From assembly GCA_945862065.1 (NCBI GenBank), contig CAMAWT010000010.1, forward strand, positions 26,832 to 90,831: DNA of 64,000 bases, given 5' to 3'. This document shows positions 9,065-18,846 of this stretch, piece after piece. Position numbers and translations under genes: made by a program. Positions within the stretch are counted from its first letter, which is position 1. Each line of letters starts with the position of its first letter. This stretch comes from Flavobacterium psychrophilum (GTDB taxonomy: Bacteria; Bacteroidota; Bacteroidia; Flavobacteriales; Flavobacteriaceae). Below the pieces are notes generated by a model. It did no database searches. It had not been told where the DNA came from and saw nothing but the letters and a program-made list of their open reading frames with translations.

Positions 9065-11608
9065 ATGGATGATAATTTTTCACCTAGAGTAAAAGACGTT
9101 ATATCTTACAGTAAAGAAGAAGCATTACGGTTGGGCCATGATTTTATTGGTACTGAACATCTTATGCTGGGAATACTTCGTGACGGAAACGGAAAAGCAA
9201 TAACAATTCTTAACAGTTTATCTATAGACCTTGAATATTTAAGACGAAAAGTAGAAATACTAAGTCCACCAAATCCAAACATAGACAATTCTCTAGATAA
9301 ACGCAATTTGCAATTAACCCGACAAGCAGAAAGAGCTTTGAAGACTACTTTTTTGGAAGCAAAAGTTTTTCAAAGTTCATCTATTAGTACGGCTCATCTG
9401 TTACTTTGTATTTTAAGAAATGAAAGTGACCCTACCACCAAGTTATTAAATAAAATGAAAGTCGATTACGATACAGCAAAAGAACAATACATAGATATGA
9501 CACCAAAAGAAGAAGATTTTTTAGAAAATTTACCAAAAAACGAATCGTTTAATGATGATTCTGGACTTGATGATTCATCAAAAATTGATAATTTTAACAC
9601 GCCAACAAATAAATCAAATAAAAAATCTAAAACTCCTGTTTTAGATAATTTTGGTAGAGATTTAACTGAAATGGCAGAAGACGGCAAACTCGATCCTGTT
9701 GTGGGTCGTGAAAAAGAAATTGAACGAGTTTCTCAAATTTTAAGTCGTAGAAAAAAGAACAACCCATTACTAATTGGAGAACCTGGTGTGGGAAAATCAG
9801 CCATTGCGGAAGGTCTGGCTTTGCGAATTATCCAAAAAAAGGTATCGAGAATATTATTTAACAAACGAGTTGTGACTTTGGATTTAGCTAGTTTAGTAGC
9901 TGGAACAAAATACCGCGGGCAGTTTGAAGAACGCATGAAAGCCGTGATGAACGAATTAGAAAAGAATGACGATATCATTCTTTTTATTGATGAAATTCAT
10001 ACCATTGTTGGCGCTGGTGGTGCAACGGGTTCATTAGATGCATCTAATATGTTTAAACCCGCTTTGGCAAGAGGTGAAATTCAATGTATTGGCGCAACAA
10101 CTTTGGATGAATATAGACAATATATTGAAAAAGATGGTGCTCTTGAAAGACGTTTTCAAAAAGTAATCGTGGAGCCAACAAACGTTGAAGAAACCATTAC
10201 CATTTTGAATAATATCAAAGATAAATATGAAGACCACCACAGTGTTATCTATTCGCCAGAAGCTATTGAAGCTTGTGTAAAACTTACGGATAGATACATG
10301 TCGGATCGATTTTTACCAGATAAAGCTATTGATGCACTTGATGAAGCTGGTTCTAGAGTTCACATAACTAATATTGACGTTCCGAAACAAATTCTTGATT
10401 TAGAACGACAATTAGAAGAAGTCAAAGAAAATAAAAATGCAGTTGTCAAAAGACAGAAATATGAAGAAGCTGCAAAATTGAGAGATGATGAAAAGAAAAT
10501 TGAAAAAGACCTCGCAATAGCACAAGAAAAATGGGAAGAAGATTCTAAAAACAATCGTATTATTGTTACCGAAGATAATGTTGCTGATGTCGTTTCCATG
10601 ATGACGGGGATTCCTGTTAATAGAATTGCACAAACTGAAAGTAACAAATTGGCACAATTACCCGAACTAATAAAAGGCAAAGTAGTTGGACAAAATGAAG
10701 CCGTTTTGAAAGTTGCTCGTTCTATACAAAGAAATCGTGCCGGATTGAAAGATCCAAACAGACCTATTGGTTCTTTTATTTTTCTTGGTCAAACAGGAGT
10801 TGGTAAAACACAATTAGCCAAAGTTATCGCACGTGAATTATTTGACTCAGAAGACGCGTTAATACGTATAGACATGAGTGAATACATGGAGAAATTCGCA
10901 ATTTCTAGATTAATTGGTGCACCTCCAGGTTATGTTGGCTATGAAGAAGGAGGACAATTAACAGAAAAAGTGAGACGTAAACCTTATTGTGTGGTTTTAT
11001 TGGATGAGATTGAAAAAGCGCATCCTGATGTATTCAATATGATGCTTCAGGTACTAGATGATGGCTATTTGACTGATAGTTTAGGTAGAAAAATTGATTT
11101 TAAAAACACTATAATTATCATGACATCAAATGTGGGTGCCAGACAATTAAAAGATTTTGGACAAGGTGTTGGTTTCGGTACCGCTGCACGTGTAGCAAAT
11201 GCTGAAGGCAATTCTAAAAGCATTATTGAAAATGCATTAAAGAAAACATTTGCACCTGAATTTTTAAACAGAATTGATGATGTTATTGTGTTCAATGCTT
11301 TAGAAAAAGAAGATATCAATGTCATTATTGAAATCGAATTAGAAAAGCTGTATGCTCGAATTAAAAATTTAGGCTACAATCTTTCATTATCAGAAAAAGC
11401 TAAATCGTTCATTGCAGATAAAGGGTTTGACAAACAATTTGGTGCTAGACCATTAAAAAGAGCCATTCAAAAATATGTTGAAGACACATTGGCAGAAGAA
11501 ATAATCACTGCTAAAATTGTAATGGGTGATGAAATTTTTATGGATATTGAAGAAGGAGCTCAAGAACTGAATGTGAAAATCAGCAAAACAGAGGAGCCTG
11601 CAAAATAA
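9065..11608 (+). CDS. clpC: ATP-dependent Clp protease ATP-binding subunit ClpC
   Basis: An 847-residue Hsp100 unfoldase that delivers substrates to ClpP. Order: double Clp-N repeat (about 1-145), a charged linker, AAA+ domain 1 with Walker A GEPGVGKS (about 237), a short middle region with a UVR-type motif (KRQKYEEAAKLRDDE, about 460-475), AAA+ domain 2 with Walker A GQTGVGKT (about 577) and the D2-small domain. The short UVR middle region in place of ClpB's long coiled coil supports ClpC. No ClpP gene lies in this window. Divergent from gyrA; a strong terminator follows. Confidence 0.93.
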   Translation: MDDNFSPRVKDVISYSKEEALRLGHDFIGTEHLMLGILRDGNGKAITILNSLSIDLEYLRRKVEILSPPNPNIDNSLDKRNLQLTRQAERALKTTFLEAKVFQSSSISTAHLLLCILRNESDPTTKLLNKMKVDYDTAKEQYIDMTPKEEDFLENLPKNESFNDDSGLDDSSKIDNFNTPTNKSNKKSKTPVLDNFGRDLTEMAEDGKLDPVVGREKEIERVSQILSRRKKNNPLLIGEPGVGKSAIAEGLALRIIQKKVSRILFNKRVVTLDLASLVAGTKYRGQFEERMKAVMNELEKNDDIILFIDEIHTIVGAGGATGSLDASNMFKPALARGEIQCIGATTLDEYRQYIEKDGALERRFQKVIVEPTNVEETITILNNIKDKYEDHHSVIYSPEAIEACVKLTDRYMSDRFLPDKAIDALDEAGSRVHITNIDVPKQILDLERQLEEVKENKNAVVKRQKYEEAAKLRDDEKKIEKDLAIAQEKWEEDSKNNRIIVTEDNVADVVSMMTGIPVNRIAQTESNKLAQLPELIKGKVVGQNEAVLKVARSIQRNRAGLKDPNRPIGSFIFLGQTGVGKTQLAKVIARELFDSEDALIRIDMSEYMEKFAISRLIGAPPGYVGYEEGGQLTEKVRRKPYCVVLLDEIEKAHPDVFNMMLQVLDDGYLTDSLGRKIDFKNTIIIMTSNVGARQLKDFGQGVGFGTAARVANAEGNSKSIIENALKKTFAPEFLNRIDDVIVFNALEKEDINVIIEIELEKLYARIKNLGYNLSLSEKAKSFIADKGFDKQFGARPLKRAIQKYVEDTLAEEIITAKIVMGDEIFMDIEEGAQELNVKISKTEEPAK

Positions 11609-11629
11609 GAACAACTAAAATTCAAGTTA

Positions 11630-11669
11630 AACCACTATTAATCTAAAAATAATATTAATAGTGGTTTTT
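11630..11669 (+). terminator. Terminator after clpC
   Basis: CCACTATTAAT (11632-11642) pairs with ATTAATAGTGG (11654-11664), followed by TTTTT. It overlaps the GTG at 11661, which argues against that codon as the start of the next gene. Confidence 0.85.
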
Positions 11670-11717
11670 CATTTTAAAAAAAGTAGTACATTCGGAATCT
11701 ATTTTAATTTGGTACTC

Positions 11718-13085
11718 ATGCCTCAAAACAAAATCATATTAGGGTCAGAAGAATGGTGTTCTTTTCCCGATTTAGGAATTCCAGCAATCAAAGCACGTGT
11801 TGACTCTGGTGCCAAAACATCTGCATTACACGCAATAAATATTGTACCTTTTGTAAAAGATGACACCAATTGGGTGAAGTTTGATATCAACCCAATTCAA
11901 AACAACCTTAAAACCGTTAAACATTGCGAGGCAATGTTAATAGATAAACGAATAGTTAAAAGCTCAAGTGGATATACTGAACAAAGATATGTAATACAAT
12001 CTAGCATAACCATTGGCGATACTAATTGGACCATAGAAATGACGCTAACCAATCGAGATTCTATGGGTTTCCGTATGCTTTTAGGACGAGAAGCCATGAG
12101 CGGAAGGATTTTAGTAGATCCAGAAAAACAATATTTACTCGGAGAACCAACATTAGAAACATTAAAACAAATTTATGTTTCTGAAGCTGAACAAAAAGAT
12201 GGGTTACGAATTGGTTTACTTGCTAGTAATCCAGAATTATACAGTAACCGACGAATCATGGAAGCCGGAACCATGCGCGGGCATCAAATGGAATTTCTAA
12301 ACATCAAAGAATGTTACATGAAATTAGATGCTGATAGGCCCGAAATTCATTATAGAGGTGGAAGAATTTTGGACAAATTCGATGCCATCATTCCAAGAAT
12401 AAGACCTAGCATCACTTTTTATGGATGTGCCTTAACCAGACAATTTGAAGCTTTAAAAGTGTATTGTTTAAATTCTGCAGCAGCTATAACACAATCAAGA
12501 GACAAACTCTATTCGTTACAACTACTTTTAAATCATGGAGTTGACATACCAACAACAGGATTTGCAAATTCACCGTTAGATACTGACGATTTAATCAAAA
12601 TGGTTGGTGGGTCGCCTCTTATTGTAAAATTACTAGAAGGTACACAAGGAAAAGGTGTTGTACTTGCAGAAACCAAAAAAGCAGCAGAATCTGTAATTAA
12701 CGCTTTCAAAAGCTTGAATGCCAATATTTTAGTTCAAGAATTCATAAAAGAAGCAAACGGTAAAGATTTACGTCTTTTTGTTATCGACGGAAAAGTTGTT
12801 GCAACCATACAACGTGTAGCCCTTCCAGGTGAATTTAGAGCAAATATACATTTAGGCGGTACTGCCTCATTGATTAAACCAACTGCCGAAGAACGAAGAA
12901 TTGCAGTAAAAGCTGCCAAAGCTATGGATTTAAAAGTGGCTGGTGTAGATATTATTCGTTCTTCAAAAGGACCTTTATTATTAGAAGTAAATTCATCTCC
13001 TGGATTGGAAGGAATTGAAGGAGCAACCAATAAAGACATTGCAGGAGAAATGATCAGAGCTATTGAAAAGAATTTTAAATGGTAA
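11718..13085 (+). CDS. Aspartyl/zinc-protease-like domain fused to RimK-type ATP-grasp ligase
   Basis: 455 residues from ATG 11718; the in-frame GTG at 11661 lies in the clpC terminator and is rejected. The first 150 or so residues match the RimK-associated 'ATP-dependent zinc protease' family, which has a retropepsin-like fold: [14 protein letters not shown] carries the DSGA motif and the segment ends near GREAMSG. The rest is a RimK-like ATP-grasp alpha-L-glutamate ligase: [17 protein letters not shown] (nucleotide loop), [20 protein letters not shown], and the metal-binding end [16 protein letters not shown]. RimK adds glutamates to a C-terminus such as ribosomal protein S6; the real substrate here is unknown. 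The fusion suggests addition and removal of the modification by one polypeptide (inference). Confidence 0.82.
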   Translation: MPQNKIILGSEEWCSFPDLGIPAIKARVDSGAKTSALHAINIVPFVKDDTNWVKFDINPIQNNLKTVKHCEAMLIDKRIVKSSSGYTEQRYVIQSSITIGDTNWTIEMTLTNRDSMGFRMLLGREAMSGRILVDPEKQYLLGEPTLETLKQIYVSEAEQKDGLRIGLLASNPELYSNRRIMEAGTMRGHQMEFLNIKECYMKLDADRPEIHYRGGRILDKFDAIIPRIRPSITFYGCALTRQFEALKVYCLNSAAAITQSRDKLYSLQLLLNHGVDIPTTGFANSPLDTDDLIKMVGGSPLIVKLLEGTQGKGVVLAETKKAAESVINAFKSLNANILVQEFIKEANGKDLRLFVIDGKVVATIQRVALPGEFRANIHLGGTASLIKPTAEERRIAVKAAKAMDLKVAGVDIIRSSKGPLLLEVNSSPGLEGIEGATNKDIAGEMIRAIEKNFKW

Positions 13086-13117
13086 ACATAAATTAATTAA
13101 ATCAAATCCAAAAAAAC

Positions 13118-13495
13118 ATGAACACAGCAAGAAAAATTATAATCTATATTTTACTTTTTATTACGCTATCAATTACTTTCTACACTTTATTTATTTATTA
13201 TTTCAATGTAAGTGAGGGTGTTAGAAGCGGCATTTTATCAAAATTCAGCCATAAAGGAATACTCATTAAAACATGGGAAGGCGAATTAAACGAAGGTTTT
13301 GGAGCAACCCGTTTTTTCCCGTTTTCAGTCGAAGACAAACAAGAACAAGTTATTGAAGATTTAAAAAAATACCAAGGTCAATACGTAAAATTAGAATACA
13401 ACGAACGTTTAAAAACTTTGCCTTGGTGGGGCGATACGCACTATTTTATCATAAAAGTAACCCCTGAAAAATCACCCTATTTGAATTCAAAATAA
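13118..13495 (+). CDS. Small conserved single-pass membrane protein
   Basis: A 125-residue protein with one N-terminal membrane segment (IIIYILLFITLSITFYTLFI, about 6-25) and a soluble, probably periplasmic domain containing WEGELNEGFGATRFFPFSVED and LPWWGDTHYFII. The fold is not identified. Related small flavobacterial proteins are sometimes labelled 6-phosphogluconate dehydrogenase; nothing here supports that, as no NAD(P)-binding motif is present. The stop overlaps the thioesterase ATG by one base (TAATG), so the pair is translationally coupled. Confidence 0.7.
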   Translation: MNTARKIIIYILLFITLSITFYTLFIYYFNVSEGVRSGILSKFSHKGILIKTWEGELNEGFGATRFFPFSVEDKQEQVIEDLKKYQGQYVKLEYNERLKTLPWWGDTHYFIIKVTPEKSPYLNSK

Positions 13496-14049
13496 TGCAA
13501 ACCACAAACACTGTATCTGCCTCAAAAATTAAAATATCCGAACTAATGTTGCCATCACATTCCAATTTTAGTGGCAAAATTCATGGCGGCTATCTACTCA
13601 AACTAATGGATCAAATAGCTTTTGCATGTGCTTCAAAATATTCTGGTTGCTACTGCGTTACCGCCTCTGTTGACACTGTTGATTTTTTAAATCCAGTTGA
13701 AATTGGCGAACTTGTAACTCTCAAAGCATCCGTAAATTATACTGGAAACACCTCAATGGTTGTAGGAATCAGAGTTACCTCTGAACACATTCAAACAGGA
13801 AAAATAAAGCATTGCAATTCAAGTTATTTTACAATGATAGCCAAAGACGAAAACGGAAATAACATCAAAGTACCTCAATTAATTCTTTCCGATTATAACG
13901 AAATAAGACGCTTTTATGAAAGCGTTTATCGTATCGAAAATAAAAAAAAATACAAAGAATTAGAAAACAAATTTGATTACAAATCAGAACAAGCCATAGA
14001 AAATCTCAAAAATTATAATGTGGTACTTTCTGATAAATTCAAAAAATAA
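13495..14049 (+). CDS. Acyl-CoA thioesterase (hotdog fold)
   Basis: A 184-residue hotdog-fold thioesterase of the YciA/BACH type, expected to hydrolyse acyl-CoA to free acid and CoA. Typical features: MLPSHSNFSGKIHGGYLLKL (HGG and G-x-x-L around residues 25-40, the hot-dog helix), ALACAS-like helix, SVDTVDFLNPVEIGELV and VGIRVTSE strands. One hotdog domain plus a basic C-terminal tail. Start overlaps the preceding gene's stop by one base. Substrate chain length cannot be told from the sequence. Confidence 0.85.
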   Translation: MQTTNTVSASKIKISELMLPSHSNFSGKIHGGYLLKLMDQIAFACASKYSGCYCVTASVDTVDFLNPVEIGELVTLKASVNYTGNTSMVVGIRVTSEHIQTGKIKHCNSSYFTMIAKDENGNNIKVPQLILSDYNEIRRFYESVYRIENKKKYKELENKFDYKSEQAIENLKNYNVVLSDKFKK

Positions 14050-14080
14050 ATAAGTACAACCAAATGGCTCGGGCATTTCT

Positions 14081-14176
14081 ATAATCCATTTTCCCGCTGT
14101 CCGTTTCAATCTTTTTTCAAATCTTGGTTAAAAAAAACCAAGATTTGAAAAAAGGATTTCCACTACCATCGGGGGT
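14081..14176 (-). repeat. Family A palindromic repeat, copy 1
   Basis: Lies between two plus-strand genes but reads on the minus strand like the other copies. A perfect 19 bp inverted repeat (14111-14129 with 14136-14154) closes a 6 nt homopolymer loop. The flanks, read on the minus strand, carry the family frame: AGTGGAAATCC before the stem and TTGAAACGGACAGCGGG after it. It lacks the bulged A and AGCGAC tip seen in copies 2-4. No gene lies in 14050-14292. Confidence 0.75.
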
Positions 14177-14292
14177 AAGAAACAATGGTCTTTTGCAAAA
14201 TTAGAATCCTGAAAAGAACTTGGTGCTAAAATCACAAAATACTTTATGAAGACAAAAAATCATACTTTCACTCATTAAAAAGAATTAACTAA

Positions 14293-14988
14293 ATGTACTT
14301 AATCAAATCTCAAATGAATAGAATCATTATTTTATTATTTATATTATCCACAAACACCTTTTTTGCACAACTAAAAACAGTCATTGGAGAAACAGATTAT
14401 CCATTTTGGATTCAGGTGCCCAAGAATGAAAAAACAGAAAAACAACCCGTTTTGATAGTACTTCATGGAAAAAGTCTTTCTGGAACAGATATTGATAAAG
14501 TAAAAAGATATGGCGTTTTGAGTGCCATCAAAAAAGGTAGAAATATATCCGCAATAGTTGTGGCTCCGCAACTTGCATCTGGTTCCTGGAATCCAGATAA
14601 AGTACTGCAATTACTGGAATATGTACAAAAAAACTACAATACAGACACTTCAAAAATATATGTTTGTGGCATGAGTTTGGGCGGCTATGGAACGCTTCAT
14701 TTTGCAGGAAAATATCCTGAAAAAATTACAGCTGCCGTTGCCATTTGTGGTGGTGGTTTTACAAAAGATGCCTGCAATTTGGCCAAAGTTCCTCTCAAGA
14801 TTTACCATGGAGATAATGACAAAGCTGTTCCTTTATCTGAATCATCAAAAATTGTAAATGCCATAAAAGAATGCGATAAAAATGCACCTTGCGAATTTAT
14901 TATCGTAAAAGGTGGAACACATGGCAGTGTAGAACGCATTTTTCATGAAGACGCTATGTATCAATGGTTTTTTAAACAATCTAGATAA
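14293..14988 (+). CDS. Secreted alpha/beta hydrolase (esterase or dienelactone-hydrolase-like)
   Basis: 231 residues with a signal peptide ending at FFA-QL (about residue 25). ATG 14314 (M8) is an equally good start, since MNRIIILLFILS begins there. Catalytic triad visible: Ser128 (GMSLGG nucleophile elbow), Asp174 or Asp176 (HGDNDKAVP) and His210 (GGTHGS). The oxyanion region is VLHGKS. Closest to the prolyl-oligopeptidase/polyhydroxybutyrate-depolymerase-like carboxylesterases of Bacteroidota; the substrate is unknown. It stands alone between two family A repeats. Confidence 0.82.
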   Translation: MYLIKSQMNRIIILLFILSTNTFFAQLKTVIGETDYPFWIQVPKNEKTEKQPVLIVLHGKSLSGTDIDKVKRYGVLSAIKKGRNISAIVVAPQLASGSWNPDKVLQLLEYVQKNYNTDTSKIYVCGMSLGGYGTLHFAGKYPEKITAAVAICGGGFTKDACNLAKVPLKIYHGDNDKAVPLSESSKIVNAIKECDKNAPCEFIIVKGGTHGSVERIFHEDAMYQWFFKQSR

Positions 14989-15028
14989 AATCTACTTTAG
15001 AAAAATTTCTTATGTAAACAGGTTTCCT

Positions 15029-15166
15029 AGCCCAGATTGAAGTGAAAAGCCCGGAAGCCCAAAAGGGATTTTTTGTTGACAGAAAAGAGCGACCAACGGA
15101 AGCTACTTTTGTGGCATACAAAAAACCCTTTTGGGCTGAGGACTTGAAACGGAAAGCTGGATTAGC
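15029..15166 (+). repeat. Family A palindromic repeat, copy 2
   Basis: Sits between the convergent hydrolase and hutH genes. The 5' flank is CCCAGATTGAAGTGAAAAGC and the 3' flank GACTTGAAACGGAAAGCTGG. Arms 15057-15076 and 15118-15136 pair over 19 bp (GCCCAAAAGGG half) with one bulged A in the left arm. The tip holds AGCGACCAACGGAAGCT. CCAG/CTGG (15032-15035 with 15157-15160) can close an outer helix. Confidence 0.85.
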
Positions 15167-15179
15167 TTCTTATAAAAAA

Positions 15180-16676
15180 CTAGATTTCAACCTGAAAACT
15201 ATCCAAAAATGCAACCGCATTTTTAATATCAAAATGCAAAATCCGATCTTCGGTTAATAAAGGAACCGATTCTCTAAACGATTTTAAAAACATCTCAATA
15301 AAAGCACTTGATTGTAGTGGCCTTCTAAATTCAATGGCTTGCGAAGCATTCATTAATTCGATTGCTAAAATACGTTCTAGATTTTCAACAATTTTATAAC
15401 ATTTTGTGGCGGCATTTGCGCCCATACTTACATGATCTTCTTGCCCGTTGGAAGAGACGATACTATCAACACTGGCAGGGGTTGCCAATTGTTTGTTTTG
15501 ACTTGCAATGCTTGCAGCAGTATATTGCGGAATCATAAAACCAGAATTCAATCCCGGATTATTGACCAAAAAAGCGGGTAAATTCCGTGATCCAGAAATG
15601 AGTTGATACGTTCTTCTTTCAGAAATACTTCCCAATTCAGATAAAGCGATACTTAAAAAATCTAAGGCTAATGCCAAGGGTTGCCCATGAAAATTACCTC
15701 CAGAAATAATCAAATCTTCGCCAACAAAAATATTTGGATTATCGGTAACCGAGTTAATTTCAGTTTTAAATACTTTACTAACATAGTCAATAGCATCTTT
15801 GGAAGCGCCATGAACTTGTGGAATACATCTAAAAGAATATGGGTCTTGCACATGTTGCTTTTCTTGAACAATTATTTCGCTGTCTTCTAAAAATTCTGTA
15901 ATTCTTTTGGCTGTAGCCAATTGACCTTTATGAGGTCGAACATAATGAATAAGCTCATTGAAAGGCTCAATTCTACCGTCGAAACCTTCTAAAGAAATGG
16001 CTGAAATCAAGTCGGCAAAAAAGGATAATTTATTAGATTTCAACAAAATATAACAACCATAAGCACTCATAAACTGTGTACCGTTTAATAAAGCCAATCC
16101 TTCTTTTGATTGTAATTGAATAGGACTCCAACCAAATTTATCTAAAACTATTTGGGCGGGAACTTTATTTCCTTCAAAATAGACTTCTCCTTGACCTAAT
16201 AATGGTAGCGACAAATGCGCAAGAGGTGCCAAATCTCCGCTAGCTCCCAATGAACCTTGAGTGAAAATTACAGGCAAAATATTGTTATTGTAAAAATCTA
16301 CCAACCTTTCAACGGTTTCTAGTTGGACTCCCGAATGTCCGTAACTCAACGATTGAATTTTTAAAAACAACATGATTTTTACAATTTCATTTGGAACTTC
16401 ATCCCCTATTCCACAAGCGTGCGATTTTACTAAATTCTCTTGTAATTGTGAAAGATTTTTAGATGATATTTTTACATTACACAAAGATCCAAATCCGGTG
16501 TTTATTCCATAAATAGGTTGGTCTTCAACCGACATTTTTTGATCTAAATAATTCCTACAATTGGAAATTTTTTCTTTTACTTCATCTGATAAAATAATTG
16601 TTTTTTGTTGAACAATTATTTCTTGAAGGTCTTCAATTGTAAGGTTTTGTGTACTGATGTAATGTGAATTTGGCAT
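15180..16676 (-). CDS. hutH: Histidine ammonia-lyase
   Basis: A 498-residue lyase that deaminates L-histidine to trans-urocanate. The self-forming MIO cofactor comes from Ala145-Ser146-Gly147 (GSLGASGDLAPLAH). The active-site loop YGINTGFGSL (about 56-65) and the later SSNGQEDHVSMG motif are typical. No other hut gene (hutU, hutI, hutG) lies in the window, so either the pathway is split or the enzyme serves another purpose; a tyrosine ammonia-lyase specificity cannot be fully excluded from sequence alone, but the motifs favour histidine (SH at 85-86). Preceded by a 213 bp divergent region shared with gcvT. Confidence 0.93.
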   Translation of the reverse strand: MPNSHYISTQNLTIEDLQEIIVQQKTIILSDEVKEKISNCRNYLDQKMSVEDQPIYGINTGFGSLCNVKISSKNLSQLQENLVKSHACGIGDEVPNEIVKIMLFLKIQSLSYGHSGVQLETVERLVDFYNNNILPVIFTQGSLGASGDLAPLAHLSLPLLGQGEVYFEGNKVPAQIVLDKFGWSPIQLQSKEGLALLNGTQFMSAYGCYILLKSNKLSFFADLISAISLEGFDGRIEPFNELIHYVRPHKGQLATAKRITEFLEDSEIIVQEKQHVQDPYSFRCIPQVHGASKDAIDYVSKVFKTEINSVTDNPNIFVGEDLIISGGNFHGQPLALALDFLSIALSELGSISERRTYQLISGSRNLPAFLVNNPGLNSGFMIPQYTAASIASQNKQLATPASVDSIVSSNGQEDHVSMGANAATKCYKIVENLERILAIELMNASQAIEFRRPLQSSAFIEMFLKSFRESVPLLTEDRILHFDIKNAVAFLDSFQVEI

Positions 16677-16833
16677 TTTTCTTAAATTTTGATGTAAAAA
16701 TCTATAATCATATCTTAATAAGCAACTATTTTTTATACTATTTTTTTAAGATTACTTTTGATATGGCAAAACCTTTTTATAGAATTTATTGAATATAATG
16801 CCATTATCCAAAAAACAATTCAAAATATAATTA

Positions 16834-16862
16834 CTTAGATATCGGTAAAAATAGTATTTTTG
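16834..16862 (+). promoter_or_regulatory. Promoter of gcvT
   Basis: TATTTTTG (16855-16862) matches TAnnTTTG exactly; a TTAG at 16834-16837 is a weak -33 candidate 17 nt upstream. The start codon is 27 bp further on. No glycine-riboswitch-like structure was seen. Confidence 0.55.
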
Positions 16863-16889
16863 TAACCCTAACAAATAAATTATTTAACG

Positions 16890-17975
16890 ATGAAAAACAC
16901 AGCCTTATCACATATTCACGAAGCAATTGGCGCAAAAATGGTTCCTTTTGCAGGATACAATATGCCCGTTCAATATGAAGGAGTCAATGCAGAACACGAA
17001 ACTGTGAGAAATGGTATTGGTGTTTTTGATGTGTCGCACATGGGAGAATTTTTTCTAAAAGGTGAAAATGCGTTGGCATTGATACAAAAAGTTACAACAA
17101 ATGATGCCTCAAAACTTATAAATGGCAAAGCGCAATATTCATGTCTTCCAAATAATGAAGGCGGAATTGTAGATGATTTAATTGTTTACAAAATAGAAGA
17201 CAACCATTATATGTTGGTTGTAAATGCGTCAAATATAGATAAAGACTGGAATTGGATTTCTTCAAATAATGATTTGGGCGTTGAAATGATTAATGCATCT
17301 GATGATTATTCACTTCTTGCTATTCAAGGACCAAAATCTGCAGAGGCGATGCAATCATTAACATCCATTGATTTAAAAAACATGCCTTATTATTCGTTTC
17401 AAATTGGCGATTTTGCCGGTGAAAAAGATGTAATAATTTCAGCAACAGGATATACTGGTTCGGGTGGTTTTGAAATTTATTTTAAAAATGAAATAGCTGA
17501 AAAAATTTGGAATACTATTTTTGAAGCAGGAAAATCATTTGGAATCAAACCAATCGGATTGGCTGCTAGAGATACATTACGTTTGGAAATGGGATATTGT
17601 TTGTATGGAAATGACATAAACGATACCACTTCGCCAATCGAAGCTGGTTTGGGTTGGATTACAAAATTTGATAAAAAATTCACAAATTCAGAAGCATTAC
17701 TGTTGCAAAAAGAACAAGGTGTTTCTAAAAAATTAGTAGGTTTTGAAATGGTTGACAGAGGAATTCCACGTCATGATTACGAAATTGTTGACGCTGATGG
17801 AACTAACATCGGAATTGTAACTTCTGGAACGCAATCGCCAAGTTTAGGAAAAGCAATTGGAATGGGTTATGTAAAGACGGAATTTGCTGGAGTTGATACT
17901 GAAATTTATATTTTAATTAGAGATAAAAAAATTGCTGCCAAAGTAGTAAAATTGCCATTTTATAAAAAAGCATAA
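16890..17975 (+). CDS. gcvT: Aminomethyltransferase, glycine cleavage system T protein
   Basis: A 361-residue T-protein of the glycine cleavage system. It takes the aminomethyl group from lipoylated H-protein to tetrahydrofolate, giving 5,10-methylene-THF and ammonia. Motifs: [15 protein letters not shown] near the start, [10 protein letters not shown] (about 44-53), the folate-binding [14 protein letters not shown] (about 192-205), [15 protein letters not shown] (about 228-242) and [20 protein letters not shown] near the C-terminus. Full length. P, H and L proteins are not in the window, as is usual for flavobacteria where the genes are scattered. Confidence 0.96.
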   Translation: MKNTALSHIHEAIGAKMVPFAGYNMPVQYEGVNAEHETVRNGIGVFDVSHMGEFFLKGENALALIQKVTTNDASKLINGKAQYSCLPNNEGGIVDDLIVYKIEDNHYMLVVNASNIDKDWNWISSNNDLGVEMINASDDYSLLAIQGPKSAEAMQSLTSIDLKNMPYYSFQIGDFAGEKDVIISATGYTGSGGFEIYFKNEIAEKIWNTIFEAGKSFGIKPIGLAARDTLRLEMGYCLYGNDINDTTSPIEAGLGWITKFDKKFTNSEALLLQKEQGVSKKLVGFEMVDRGIPRHDYEIVDADGTNIGIVTSGTQSPSLGKAIGMGYVKTEFAGVDTEIYILIRDKKIAAKVVKLPFYKKA

Positions 17976-17981
17976 GTTTTT

Positions 17982-18012
17982 TTTGAAATTTTTGTTGAGA
18001 AAAGTAGTTTTG
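17982..18012 (+). promoter_or_regulatory. Promoter of yebC
   Basis: TTTG (17982-17985), a 19 nt spacer, and TAGTTTTG (18005-18012), an exact TAnnTTTG match. The start codon lies 77 bp downstream, leaving a 5' leader of roughly 70 nt. Confidence 0.65.
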
Positions 18013-18088
18013 CAAAAGGTAAATTAAAAAATATAGAAATGTTACCAATTCAATCTTGAATAGGTAACGATGAATAAAAAAGTTAGAA

Positions 18089-18814
18089 ATGGGAAGAGCG
18101 TTCGAATTTAGAAAAGGTAGAAAAATGAAACGTTGGGCAGCAATGGCCAAAGCGTTTACACGAATTGGAAAAGACATTGTAATGGCAGTAAAAGAAGGTG
18201 GTCCTTCGCCTGAAGCTAATGCTCGTTTGAGAGCAGTAATTCAGAATGCCAAGGCAGCCAACATGCCAAAAGACAACGTAGAAAGAGCTATCAAAAAAGC
18301 TACTGATAAAGATACGGCAAATTATAAAGAAGTGTTGTTTGAAGGTTATGCGCCACACGGAATAGCTCTATTGATTGAAACGGCTACTGATAACAACAAC
18401 AGAACCGTAGCAAACGTAAGAAGTTATTTCAATAAATGCAACGGAACCATGGGAACTCAAGGATCTGTAGAATTTATGTTTGACCATTCTTGTAATTTTA
18501 GAATTCCAAATGATGGCGTTGATATTGAAGAAATGGAGCTTGAATTTATTGATTTTGGTGCCGAAGAAATTTTTGCTGATGAAGATGGTATTTTAATTTA
18601 TGCTCCTTTTGGTAGTTTTGGTGCTATTCAAAAAGAGTTAGAAAACAGAGGAATTGAAATTTTATCTTCTGGATTTGAAAGAATACCACAAGTAACTAAG
18701 AAATTAACTCCAGAACAAATTGCTGATGTTGAAAAATTGATAGACAAAATCGAAGAAGATGATGACGTGATGAACGTGTATCACACCATGGACGAGTCGG
18801 AAATGGAAGATTAA
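18089..18814 (+). CDS. yebC: YebC/TACO1-family translation/transcription factor
   Basis: A 241-residue YebC/PmpR-family protein. The N-terminal signature is nearly complete (MGRAFEFRKGRKMKRWAAMAK, then FTRIGKDI and NARLRAVIQNAKAANMPKDN). Bacterial YebC proteins are described as DNA-binding regulators and, more recently, as ribosome-associated factors that help translate proline-rich stretches; which applies here is not visible. The acidic C-terminus (EEDDDVMNVYHTM) is typical. Its own promoter is present. Confidence 0.95.
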   Translation: MGRAFEFRKGRKMKRWAAMAKAFTRIGKDIVMAVKEGGPSPEANARLRAVIQNAKAANMPKDNVERAIKKATDKDTANYKEVLFEGYAPHGIALLIETATDNNNRTVANVRSYFNKCNGTMGTQGSVEFMFDHSCNFRIPNDGVDIEEMELEFIDFGAEEIFADEDGILIYAPFGSFGAIQKELENRGIEILSSGFERIPQVTKKLTPEQIADVEKLIDKIEEDDDVMNVYHTMDESEMED

Positions 18815-18846
18815 TCTTTGGGATGAAAGTATTTTTAAATTAAAAG

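Noticed and set aside
15042..15257. Open frame of 71 codons on the plus strand
   Set aside because: It lies in family A repeat copy 2 and the antisense end of hutH; the composition is that of a palindrome, not a protein.
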